Positions 57,464 to 64,000 of a DNA stretch of 64,000 bases are shown in pieces. Where the stretch lies: the NCBI GenBank assembly GCA_029784825.1, contig JAFMAU010000001.1, forward strand, positions 1 to 64,000. Direction: 5' to 3'. Each line of letters begins with the position of its first letter. Position 1 is the stretch's first letter. The notes under the pieces are model-generated. The model was not told the DNA's origin, made no database searches, and was given only the letters and a program-made list of their open reading frames with translations. The stretch is from Nitrososphaerota archaeon. GTDB lineage: Archaea > Thermoproteota > Nitrososphaeria > Nitrososphaerales > UBA183. Position numbers and translations under genes: made by a program.

Positions 57464-57784
57464 ATGAAGTTCCTCCTCGAGCACAAGCTCCCCCGGAGGG
57501 TGAGGTACGCCAAGGTCTACTTCGAAGCCGGGCCGACGTCGGTGCTCTTCTCCCTCGATGGGCCAAGCGCAGACTGGCATGCCAGCATCGGCCGGAGGAA
57601 GAAGGTCGAGATGTCAGACGCCGAATACTCTCGCCTCAGGGCCGAGGTTCCGGCGGTCGAGCTGTTAGACGACGACGGGAGCAGGTTCCTGATCAAGAAC
57701 GCTGCCGGGTACGAGGAGCTCTGGGAGAAACCGAGGTGGATCCTGACGAGGGCGCGGAAGGTGAAGCCGCACGACAGAAGGTAG
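57464..57784 (+). CDS. Small conserved protein of unknown function
   Basis: A 106-residue soluble protein with beta-strand-rich character (VRYAKVYFEAGPTSVLFSLD, RFLIKNAAGYEELW) and a very basic C-terminus (RARKVKPHDRR). A TATA-like CCTAATTAGG palindrome about 27 bp before the ATG gives a leaderless message. It is divergent from nurA and 84 bp upstream of a nucleotidyltransferase-fold gene. Function unknown. Confidence 0.6.
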   Translation: MKFLLEHKLPRRVRYAKVYFEAGPTSVLFSLDGPSADWHASIGRRKKVEMSDAEYSRLRAEVPAVELLDDDGSRFLIKNAAGYEELWEKPRWILTRARKVKPHDRR

Positions 57785-57868
57785 GCCTGATTTCACATCA
57801 AGAACGTCGTTTCTCACGGCGATGCTAAGGACATTTTAAATCCCGACGGCGGGTTTTGAAGTCCCTGT

Positions 57869-58630
57869 ATGGAGAGCCTAGTGTTGGTTCCCCCCGGCGC
57901 GCTCGAGGCAGCCGAGCAGATCATAGACGCGGCGGAGCGCGACGGGGTAAGGCTCAGGCTCCTCGGGGGTCTCGCCTTCAAGAAGCTCTGCCTGAGCGCA
58001 AGCGACCCCAGGTACTTCAGGGAGAACAAGGACATCGACCTGATGGGGAAGAGGGAGGACTCGCGCGAGATCGTGAAAGTCATGGAAACGCTCGGTTACA
58101 AGCCCAGAGAGCTGTTCAACAAGCTCAACATGGGGCAGAGGCTCATCTACTATGACATGAGGAACATGAGGAGGGTCGACCTCTTCCTCGACGAGTTCGT
58201 CATGTGCCACAAGTTCAACTTCAAGGAGAACATCCTTGCCGGCACCTACACGCTCCCCATCACACAGCTGCTGATGACCAAGCTGCAGGTGGTCGAGAAG
58301 ACAGAGAAGGAGTACAAGGATCTGATGGTCGCCTTCCGCGACTTCGATGTTACCTCGGGGGAGGAAGGGATCAGGGGGAACGAGATCGCCGACCTCTGCG
58401 CCAGAGACTGGGGAGTCTACACGACGTTCATGAAGAGCCTCGAATCTCTGTTGGACAGGGCCGAGGAGCTTGGATTGGACCAGGGAGTGGTGGTGTCAAG
58501 GATTCAGAAGCTGGTGGAGATGATGGATGAGGCGCCCAAGAGCTTCGGATGGAAGATGCGCGCAAGGGTCGGAGAGAGGACGCGGTGGTACGACCTTCCG
58601 GAGGCAGACGGCGACGCCATGCTTCAGTAA
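57869..58630 (+). CDS. Nucleotidyltransferase-fold protein (AbiEii-like)
   Basis: A 253-residue protein with the pol-beta nucleotidyltransferase core: GG at residues 33-34 in LLGGLAFKKLC, Asp55 and Asp57 in NKDIDLMG, and Asp104 in RRVDLFLD. This pattern is shared by AbiEii-type toxins and other stand-alone nucleotidyltransferases. A TATA-like TTTTAAAT about 28 bp upstream gives a leaderless start at ATG 57869. No clear antitoxin is adjacent, although the small basic protein upstream could be considered. Confidence 0.75.
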   Translation: MESLVLVPPGALEAAEQIIDAAERDGVRLRLLGGLAFKKLCLSASDPRYFRENKDIDLMGKREDSREIVKVMETLGYKPRELFNKLNMGQRLIYYDMRNMRRVDLFLDEFVMCHKFNFKENILAGTYTLPITQLLMTKLQVVEKTEKEYKDLMVAFRDFDVTSGEEGIRGNEIADLCARDWGVYTTFMKSLESLLDRAEELGLDQGVVVSRIQKLVEMMDEAPKSFGWKMRARVGERTRWYDLPEADGDAMLQ

Positions 58631-59106
58631 GGCGGCAGGCTCTCGCGTTCTTTCTTGATTCTCTCGAGCATCTTCATCGCTTCCTCCACGTGCTTCGCTG
58701 GGTTCATCTGCGAGTCGAAGATGTGGCGCACGATCCCCTTTGTGTCTATCACATAGGACACCCTTCCAGGGAAGAGGCCGAATGATGAAGGGACGCCGTA
58801 GAGTTTGCGGACCCTCCCTCCCTCGTCACTTAGGATGGTGAAGGGCAGGTTGCACTTCGCAGCGAATTCCTGGTGGGAGTCCACCGTGTCGGAGCTGATG
58901 CCGATGACTTCGGCGCCCATGTCTCTGAACGATTCGTAGCGGTCCCGGAACGCCTTCGCCTCAGTGGTGCAACCGGGAGTGTTGTCCTTCGGATAGAAGT
59001 AGAGCACGACCTCCTTCTTTCCAAGGACGTCCGCCAGGTCAAGGGCCTGTCCCGACTGCGACTTCAGGACAAACCGGGGGGCGGCGTCCCCGACGCCGAT
59101 CTTCAA
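58624..59106 (-). CDS. PrxQ/Bcp-type peroxiredoxin
   Basis: A 160-residue thiol peroxidase with the active-site sequence NTPGCTTEA (peroxidatic Cys46). The resolving Cys found five residues later in many PrxQ proteins is Lys here, but Cys85 in AAKCNLPF could serve. It reduces peroxides with thiols from thioredoxin or glutaredoxin. It overlaps the 3' end of the convergent nucleotidyltransferase-fold gene by 7 bp. Confidence 0.93.
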   Translation of the reverse strand: MKIGVGDAAPRFVLKSQSGQALDLADVLGKKEVVLYFYPKDNTPGCTTEAKAFRDRYESFRDMGAEVIGISSDTVDSHQEFAAKCNLPFTILSDEGGRVRKLYGVPSSFGLFPGRVSYVIDTKGIVRHIFDSQMNPAKHVEEAMKMLERIKKERESLPPY

Positions 59107-59165
59107 GAGACCTCTCCCGGAGCCAGTCCCTGGATTTTAACCTGGCGCCGGCGACGGTCGGGCCT

Positions 59166-59498
59166 TCAGGCTTTCCTTACCCTGAGTACGGCCCCGCCTT
59201 CCTTTCCTACGGCGTAGTAGACTTTGGGGTCTGAGATCCGGAGCGACTTTCCCACCGAAGCCACCTTCGTATCCGCGACCCGGTTGACGTCGTCTTCGAT
59301 CACGACCGAGAGTCGCGAACCTTTCTTCACGTGGAGCCTCCCTGCCATCTCTGGACTGAGGAAGACACCTGCGGTGCCGTCGTCGAACTCCAGGTCCACC
59401 CGGGTCCCTTCGTATTCAGTCGACCCGGTGAAGCCCTTTGAAGTGAGGGCTGTCACGTCAACCACGAAGACCAGCTCCTTTGGGCTGGCCGACTCCAC
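59166..59498 (-). CDS. Small conserved beta-rich protein
   Basis: A 110-residue soluble protein with many beta strands: VFVVDVTALTSKGFTG, TRVDLEFDDGTAGVFLS, RLSVVIEDDV and VYYAVGKEGGAVLRVRK. No enzyme motif or known family recognised. The GTG start lies one base after the stop of the gene at 59500, so the two form an operon. Confidence 0.6.
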   Translation of the reverse strand: MESASPKELVFVVDVTALTSKGFTGSTEYEGTRVDLEFDDGTAGVFLSPEMAGRLHVKKGSRLSVVIEDDVNRVADTKVASVGKSLRISDPKVYYAVGKEGGAVLRVRKA

Positions 59499-59499
59499 G

Positions 59500-59796
59500 C
59501 TACGCTAGCTCCTCTTCCGGCCCCTCGTCATCGTCGAGCTCGATTGAGATCTCCTCTTCAACTATCTTCTCTCCGTGCTCGCCGGTCAGCTCGTCGATGG
59601 GATACCAGTGGCTGTGCCCGTCAAGCTTTTGCATCTCGACTTCGCCGAATCCTATCAGCGTGCGTCCTGTCATCACTCCGGAGTTGGACCCGTTGCCCAC
59701 GCTGACCTGCTGGACCGACACGGACTCGTCGCCGAAGATCGCCTCCCTGTGGGCGTTGACCCTGACTTTGAGCCCTTTCGACGGCTTGAGTTCCAT
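59500..59796 (-). CDS. Small acidic protein of unknown function
   Basis: A 98-residue protein with a beta-rich first half (GLKVRVNAHREAIFGDESVSVQQVSVG) and a strongly acidic tail (EEEISIELDDDEGPEEEL). It is first in an operon with the beta-rich protein gene. A TATA-like AATTAAAGG lies just upstream. Neither family nor function could be recognised. Confidence 0.6.
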   Translation of the reverse strand: MELKPSKGLKVRVNAHREAIFGDESVSVQQVSVGNGSNSGVMTGRTLIGFGEVEMQKLDGHSHWYPIDELTGEHGEKIVEEEISIELDDDEGPEEELA

Positions 59797-59824
59797 CGGT
59801 TCGGCGGACGGCTCCTTCGGATAA

Positions 59825-60148
59825 TTAAAGGCTCAGGCTCGCGATGTCGCGGAGAATCCTCCGCGTCTCCGCCGCCAGGTCGTCAAGGTTTGTCGGGTCC
59901 CTGCGCTTGGCCACTTGCGAAGACGCCAACAGCGCGATCCCGGGGACCGCGGTGATCGGATCCGGCGTCCCGATGATCAGCGCCACGCCAGCCTTCTTCA
60001 GGGCGCGGCTGGGGGACCCCGGCTTGGTTACCTGGCGCAGGCGTCCTGCGACCTTCGAGTGGTCGGCGCTGGAGGCGACGTTGGCCCTGGCTTCGCTCAG
60101 CCTCGCGAGAGACTCTGCTGCAGATCGGATTACCTTCTTCTCATGCAT
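59825..60148 (-). CDS. Small conserved archaeal protein
   Basis: A 107-residue protein with a helical N-terminus (IRSAAESLARLSEARAN), a Gly/Pro-rich centre containing a mildly hydrophobic segment (VALIIGTPDPITAVPGIALL) and a charged helical end (LDDLAAETRRILRDI). No motif identifies it. It is divergent from the pterin dehydratase gene. Confidence 0.55.
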   Translation of the reverse strand: MHEKKVIRSAAESLARLSEARANVASSADHSKVAGRLRQVTKPGSPSRALKKAGVALIIGTPDPITAVPGIALLASSQVAKRRDPTNLDDLAAETRRILRDIASLSL

Positions 60149-60246
60149 CTATCCGCTGTCGCCGGCAAACCTCTACGTTAATCTCCGTAGTCAACATGCG
60201 TTGGGCGTTCACTAAATTATATACCGAGGGCCCATCAAGATTCCGC

Positions 60247-60540
60247 GTGCCAAGACTGCTGAGCGACAGGGAGATCGCTTCGAGGCTGCGGACCCTGAAG
60301 GGGTGGAGACGGGATGGCGCGTTCATCACCAAGGTCTTCGAGTTCGACGGCTTCATGGATGGCATCGAATTCATCAACAGAGTCGCACTGGTCGCGGAGA
60401 GGGAAGAACACCACCCCGACATCCATGTGAGGTATACGGCGGTCACCCTCTCGGTGCAGACGCATTCGGAAGGAGGAGTCACCAAGTGGGACCTGGAGCT
60501 CGCCGAAGCCATAGAGGGCATGCTCCGAAGCGGAAAGTAG
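60247..60540 (+). CDS. Pterin-4a-carbinolamine dehydratase (PCD/DCoH)
   Basis: A 97-residue protein with the active-site motif EREEHHPDIHVRY and VTLSVQTHSEGGVTKWDLELA, whose two adjacent His, later His and Asp are the family's catalytic set. It recycles pterin cofactors or acts in related pterin chemistry. GTG at 60247 is about 25 bp after a TATA-like TATATACC, so the message is leaderless; the frame extends upstream without homology. Confidence 0.93.
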   Translation: MPRLLSDREIASRLRTLKGWRRDGAFITKVFEFDGFMDGIEFINRVALVAEREEHHPDIHVRYTAVTLSVQTHSEGGVTKWDLELAEAIEGMLRSGK

Positions 60541-60748
60541 TCGGAGGATCGGGGGTGCAGGTAGTCGTCCTGCCCGCTGAAGTTCACAGGCGTAGCGGGG
60601 TACACCAAGGAGTCTCGCTTGGGGAGCGGAGCTTCACTGACGGCCACTCGCGCTGGAACAAGTCTCCGATCGCGGGTCGAGATGGGAACCCGGGTACGTA
60701 GGATCCAGGGAAAGGCCGGTGTCTCCAGGCGCCTGCCCGCGCAATCCT
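60541..60748. other. Intergenic region with several potential hairpins
   Basis: About 200 bp between the pterin dehydratase stop and the thermosome promoter. Inverted repeats include CCCGCT...AGCGGG (60573-60599), CCAAG...CTTGG (60605-60622) and CGGGT...ACCCG (60673-60692). No tRNA, 5S or protein gene could be supported. The density of hairpins leaves open a small structured RNA. Confidence 0.25.
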
Positions 60749-60755
60749 CATATAC
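60749..60755 (+). promoter_or_regulatory. TATA-like box of the thermosome gene
   Basis: CATATAC lies about 33-39 bp before the GTG at 60788, leaving a leader of roughly 8-12 nt. A second AT-rich element, TTGTATACC, follows at 60764-60772. Confidence 0.45.
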
Positions 60756-60787
60756 CCCATCGGTTGTATACCACCAAGTGAAGTAAT

Positions 60788-62461
60788 GTGTCTGCAACCG
60801 CTATTCCAGCCGTCACATCGTCCGGACAGCCCGTCCTGATTCTGAAGGAGGGATCGAATCAGAGCAGGGGAAAGGAAGCACAGAGGAACAATATCGCCGC
60901 CGCGAAGCTGATCTCTGAGATCGTGAAGAGCTCGATCGGCCCGCGCGGGATGGACAAGATGCTCGTCGATTCTCTGGGCGACGTAACCATTACGAACGAC
61001 GGGGCCACGATGCTGAAGGAGATCGATGTACAGCACCCGGCCGCCAAGATGCTTGTCGAGGTGTCGAAGACCACGGACAATGAGGTCGGGGACGGGACCA
61101 CCTCAGCCGTCGTCCTCGCGGGAGCCCTGCTCGAGAAGGCCGAGGAGCTCCTCGACAAGGATGTTCACCCGACGGTTATCGTGGACGGATACTCGAAGGC
61201 CTCGAGGAGGGCGATGGAGGCGCTCGAGAGCGTAGCGGAGAAGGTCACCCCCGAGGACAAGGGCTGGCTGGTGAAGGTCGCAAGGACAAGCATGCAGACG
61301 AAGCTTGTCTTCAAGGAGGCTGAGGAACTCGCAGTACTGGTCGTCGATGCGACCCTCGCGGTCGCCGAGAAGGACGCGAAGGGGTACAGGGTAGACATCG
61401 ACAACGTAAAGGTGGAGAAGAAGCCGGGCGGCTCGTTAAAGGACACCAAGCTGATCCAGGGAATCGTCCTCGATAAGGAGGTGGTGCACTCTGGGATGCC
61501 GAAGGTGGTCGAGAAGGCGAAGATCGCCCTCGTCAGCGCGCCATTCGAGATCGAGAAGACGGAGTTCGACGCGAAGCTCAACATCAACGACCCGTCCATG
61601 ATGAAGAAGTTCCTGGACGAGGAGACGAAGATGCTGAAGGGCATGGTCGACAAGGTAGTCGAGGTCGGGGCGACGGTGGTCGTCTGCCAGAAAGGGATAG
61701 ATGACATCGCCCAGCACTATCTCGCGAAGGCCGGGGTCCTGGCCGTGAGGAGGGCCAAGGAGTCCGACATGACCAAGCTCGCGAAGGCGACGGGAGCCAG
61801 GGTGGTCAACAACTTCGAGGACCTCTCCCCGTCAGACCTTGGATACGCCGCCCACGTGGAGGAGAAGAAGGTCGAAGAGGACAAGTGGGTGTTCGTCGAG
61901 GGATGCAAGAACCCGAAGGCGGTGACGATCCTCATCAGGGGAGGCACACAGCGGATAGTAGACGAGGGAGAAAGGTCGCTGCACGACGCACTCATGGTGA
62001 CCAAGGACGTCATCGAGAGGCCGGCGATTGTCGCGGGCGGAGGTGCCGCCGAAGCAGAGGCAGCGTCGCAGGTCCTGAAGTGGGCTGACAAACTATCCGG
62101 GAGGGAGCAGCTGGCGGCACAGAAGTTCGCCGAGGCGCTCGAGTCCATCCCGATCGCGCTGGCGCTCAACGCGGGCATGGACCCCATAGACGCTCAGGTG
62201 GAGTTCAGGGCAAAGCACGCCACCGAGAACGGCAAGTGGTATGGCATCGAAGCGGCCGACGGGAAGGTCAAGGACATGTACCAAAGGCAGGTCTTCGAAC
62301 CTCTCGCCGTGAAGGTACAGATCATCAGGTCGGCCACCGAGGCGGCTTCGATGATACTCAGGATCGACGACGTCATCGCCGCGGGCAAGTCGAAGGCGCC
62401 CGCCGGGCCCCCAGGCGGAGGTCCTGGCGGGATGGGCGAAGGCGGCGGAGACTTCGACTAG
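60788..62461 (+). CDS. ths: Thermosome subunit (group II chaperonin)
   Basis: A 557-residue ATP-dependent chaperonin subunit. It has the ATP-site motifs [21 protein letters not shown] and [16 protein letters not shown], the intermediate-domain [10 protein letters not shown], the DGKVKDM segment, and a Gly-rich C-terminal tail ending GEGGGDFD that lines the cavity. It receives substrates from prefoldin, whose beta subunit is at 10547. The GTG start is favoured over the overlapping out-of-frame ATG. Confidence 0.98.
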   Translation: MSATAIPAVTSSGQPVLILKEGSNQSRGKEAQRNNIAAAKLISEIVKSSIGPRGMDKMLVDSLGDVTITNDGATMLKEIDVQHPAAKMLVEVSKTTDNEVGDGTTSAVVLAGALLEKAEELLDKDVHPTVIVDGYSKASRRAMEALESVAEKVTPEDKGWLVKVARTSMQTKLVFKEAEELAVLVVDATLAVAEKDAKGYRVDIDNVKVEKKPGGSLKDTKLIQGIVLDKEVVHSGMPKVVEKAKIALVSAPFEIEKTEFDAKLNINDPSMMKKFLDEETKMLKGMVDKVVEVGATVVVCQKGIDDIAQHYLAKAGVLAVRRAKESDMTKLAKATGARVVNNFEDLSPSDLGYAAHVEEKKVEEDKWVFVEGCKNPKAVTILIRGGTQRIVDEGERSLHDALMVTKDVIERPAIVAGGGAAEAEAASQVLKWADKLSGREQLAAQKFAEALESIPIALALNAGMDPIDAQVEFRAKHATENGKWYGIEAADGKVKDMYQRQVFEPLAVKVQIIRSATEAASMILRIDDVIAAGKSKAPAGPPGGGPGGMGEGGGDFD

Positions 62462-62504
62462 GCTCAGACAGCATTAATATCGCAGATTGCGCCTCGCGGC
62501 AGGC

Positions 62505-64000
62505 GTGACAGCACCGCGGGCCTCTGGGCCGTCTTCCTACTCCGATAGGAGGCTTGCAGCCATCATGTTCACCGACACCGTAGGGTTCACCGGGCTGGGG
62601 CAGAGGGACGAAGGCCTGATGATGAGGCTCCTCGATGAGCAGAGGTCGCTCGTCAGGCCGATCTTCTCCAGAAGCCGCGGAAGAGAGGTGAAGACCACAG
62701 GGGACGGCTTCCTGGCGGAGTTCCCGAGCGCGCTTGAAGCAGTCAGGTGCGCGCTCGAGATACAGTCGGCGATGAAGGCGAGGAACGAGAGGCTCCAGGG
62801 ATCCGAGCGGATCCAGCTGAGAATCGGGATACATCTAGGAGACGTGATACACGAAGGCGGAGACGTCGCGGGCGATGCAGTCAACCTCGCGTCGCGGATC
62901 GAGCCCCTAGCGATGCCTGGCGGGATATGCGTCACCCGGCAGGTCTACGACAGCGTGGTCAACAAGGTCGAGTGCGAGTTCGAGTCCTTGGGAAGCCCCG
63001 CCCTCAAGAACGTCAGCGCGCCGGTGGAGGTCTATCAGGTCTCGGGCTATGGCCGAAGGGATGGAGGGCAGACTCTGGCAGGCCGGCTGCGAAAAGACAG
63101 GATTGCAGTCCTTCCGTTCGCGAACATCAGCAAAGACAGCTCCGACGAGTTCTTCTCAGACGGCATGACAGAAGAGATGATCGCAGCGATCTCCCGCACT
63201 TCAGGGCTCAGAGTGATCGCGAGGACGTCCGTGATGAAGTACAAAGGCTCGGGAAAGCCGGTCTCCGAGGTTGGGAGGGAGCTGGGGGTGGGGAGCGTCC
63301 TCGAAGGGAGCGTGAGGCGCGCCGGGGACAAGCTCAGGATAACGGTCAAGCTCGTAGACACGACGGACGAGGAGTCGAGATGGTCCGAGGAGTACGACAG
63401 GACGATGAGAGACGTATTCGAGATACAGAGCGAGATCGCGAACCGGGTCGCCGAGGCACTCCGGGCCCAGGCGCACGGTCCACGGAGCGTGACGCCCACG
63501 TCGAGCACCGAGGCCTACGTCGACTATCTTCGAGGGAGGCAGGCATGGAACAGGCGGACCGAGGAGGGCCTTAAGCAGGCCGTCGGCCTGTTCGAGAGCG
63601 CTCTCGCCCGAGACGGCGACTACGCCAAGGCTCACTCGGGCCTCGCCGACTGCTACGCCACTCTGGCTCTCCTTGAACTCGTCCCTCCGAAAGAGGCGTA
63701 TCCGAAGGCGAAGGAGGCCGTCGGAATGGCCTTGGCCCTCGACCCGCAGCTGGCGGAGGCCCATAGCTCGCTCGGGCTCATACGGTTCCAGTTCGACTGG
63801 GACTGGAAGGGGGCCGAGGAGGAGTTCCGTGAGGCGATCAGGATCAACCCGAGCTACGCGCCGGCGCACCACTTCTTTGCCGACTACCTGAAGGCGATGG
63901 GCCGCTTCGACGAGGCCCTGGCTGAGATAGGAAAGGCTCAGGAGCTTGACCCCCTGAACTTGGCCATTAACACGGGCGTGGGACACGTGCTCTACCTCTC
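62505..64000 (+). CDS. Adenylate cyclase - TolB-like - TPR protein (truncated by window end)
   Basis: An open frame running past the right edge, at least 498 residues. Residues about 15-190 form a class III cyclase catalytic domain with IMFTDTVGF (metal Asp), KTTGDGFLAEF, GIHLGDVIHEGGDVAGDAVNLASRI (second metal Asp, and the Asn/Arg pair). A TolB/FlgO-like domain follows (about 200-330, RIAVLPFANISKD, EFFSDGMTEEMI). TPR repeats start near 340 (KAHSGLADCYATLALL, AEAHSSLGLIRF). The architecture is common in bacteria and suggests transfer. GTG at 62505 is about 25 bp after a TATA-like ATTAATAT, so the gene is leaderless. Confidence 0.9.
   Translation, partial: MTAPRASGPSSYSDRRLAAIMFTDTVGFTGLGQRDEGLMMRLLDEQRSLVRPIFSRSRGREVKTTGDGFLAEFPSALEAVRCALEIQSAMKARNERLQGSERIQLRIGIHLGDVIHEGGDVAGDAVNLASRIEPLAMPGGICVTRQVYDSVVNKVECEFESLGSPALKNVSAPVEVYQVSGYGRRDGGQTLAGRLRKDRIAVLPFANISKDSSDEFFSDGMTEEMIAAISRTSGLRVIARTSVMKYKGSGKPVSEVGRELGVGSVLEGSVRRAGDKLRITVKLVDTTDEESRWSEEYDRTMRDVFEIQSEIANRVAEALRAQAHGPRSVTPTSSTEAYVDYLRGRQAWNRRTEEGLKQAVGLFESALARDGDYAKAHSGLADCYATLALLELVPPKEAYPKAKEAVGMALALDPQLAEAHSSLGLIRFQFDWDWKGAEEEFREAIRINPSYAPAHHFFADYLKAMGRFDEALAEIGKAQELDPLNLAINTGVGHVLYL

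Noticed and set aside
60584..60733. 5S rRNA-like stretch on the minus strand (TTCCCATCTCGACC and CGGAGACTTG)
   Set aside because: The motif order loosely recalls 5S loop C, but the loop is three bases too short, CGAAC is missing and the flanking helices do not match the 5S fold.
1..64000. CRISPR array, insertion sequence, integrase or attachment site
   Set aside because: No evenly spaced direct repeats, transposase motif or tRNA-flanked repeat pair was found by eye; MFS and defence-like genes alone are not sufficient evidence of an island.

Overview
This window comes from a GC-rich archaeon. It carries a proteasome alpha / SBDS / Rrp4-Rrp41-Rrp42 exosome / L37Ae / Pcc1 / prefoldin operon, elongation factor 2, a thermosome, a TFB paralogue, CTP-dependent riboflavin kinases, F420 enzymes and HerA-NurA proteins. 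Many genes have an AT-rich TATA-like box about 20-30 bp before the start codon, which suggests leaderless mRNAs, and GTG and TTG starts are common. The small DUF6659-like protein, HTH_45-like and HxlR regulators and the overall gene set point to the Thermoproteota/TACK side, perhaps a non-ammonia-oxidising Nitrososphaeria or Bathyarchaeia-like lineage. No rRNA or ammonia-oxidation gene is present to settle this.

Layout. 1-5 kb: DNA repair (tag, nfo), a DapA-like aldolase, a TRAM protein, a tRNA-Lys with two insertions and small membrane or accessory genes. 5-12 kb: a JAMM protease and amidotransferase pair divergent from the proteasome/exosome/prefoldin operon. 12-17 kb: two CTP-dependent riboflavin kinases, one fused to a winged helix (RbkR type), and a complete ECF vitamin transporter (S, A, A, T), with a perfect palindrome in the divergent promoter. 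17-19.5 kb: an XPF-family nuclease, F420:NADP oxidoreductase, an F420 luciferase-like oxidoreductase and a flavin reductase. 19.6-27.6 kb: exported repeat proteins, EF-2, an MFS transporter and a TFB paralogue without its zinc ribbon. 27.8-35.8 kb: a same-strand cluster of secreted, membrane-anchored ethylbenzene-dehydrogenase-type heme-domain proteins, two beta-propellers and a multi-heme-ligand cytochrome b. This looks like an undescribed extracytoplasmic electron-transfer module. 37.3-40.6 kb: a tightly coupled operon of a P-loop-degenerate HerA-like protein, a RadA/RadB-like ATPase and a membrane protein.

40.7-44.3 kb holds an ABC-2 exporter with small regulators. 44.4-47.6 kb is a methionine/SAM operon with a bacterial-type MetK, a core-MetE-like protein and a MetF-like protein. 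47.6-53.7 kb has an HtrA protease, a PNPOx-like flavoprotein divergent from an HxlR regulator, small proteins and two exporters. 53.7-57.3 kb is a HerA-NurA pair with unusually long NurA. 57.4-62.5 kb has a nucleotidyltransferase-fold protein, a peroxiredoxin, small conserved proteins, pterin dehydratase and the thermosome. The window ends inside a bacterial-style adenylate cyclase-TolB-like-TPR protein. No CRISPR array, insertion sequence, integrase or rRNA was recognised.

The strongest candidates for something new are the heme-domain/propeller/cytochrome b cluster, the HerA-like/RadA-like/membrane operon, the tRNA-Lys with two hairpin insertions, and the altered diphthamide loop of EF-2. 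Three 59-residue proteins at 5015-5194, 50452-50631 and 51164-51343 were found by direct translation. All family assignments come from motif recognition by eye and no database search was run.
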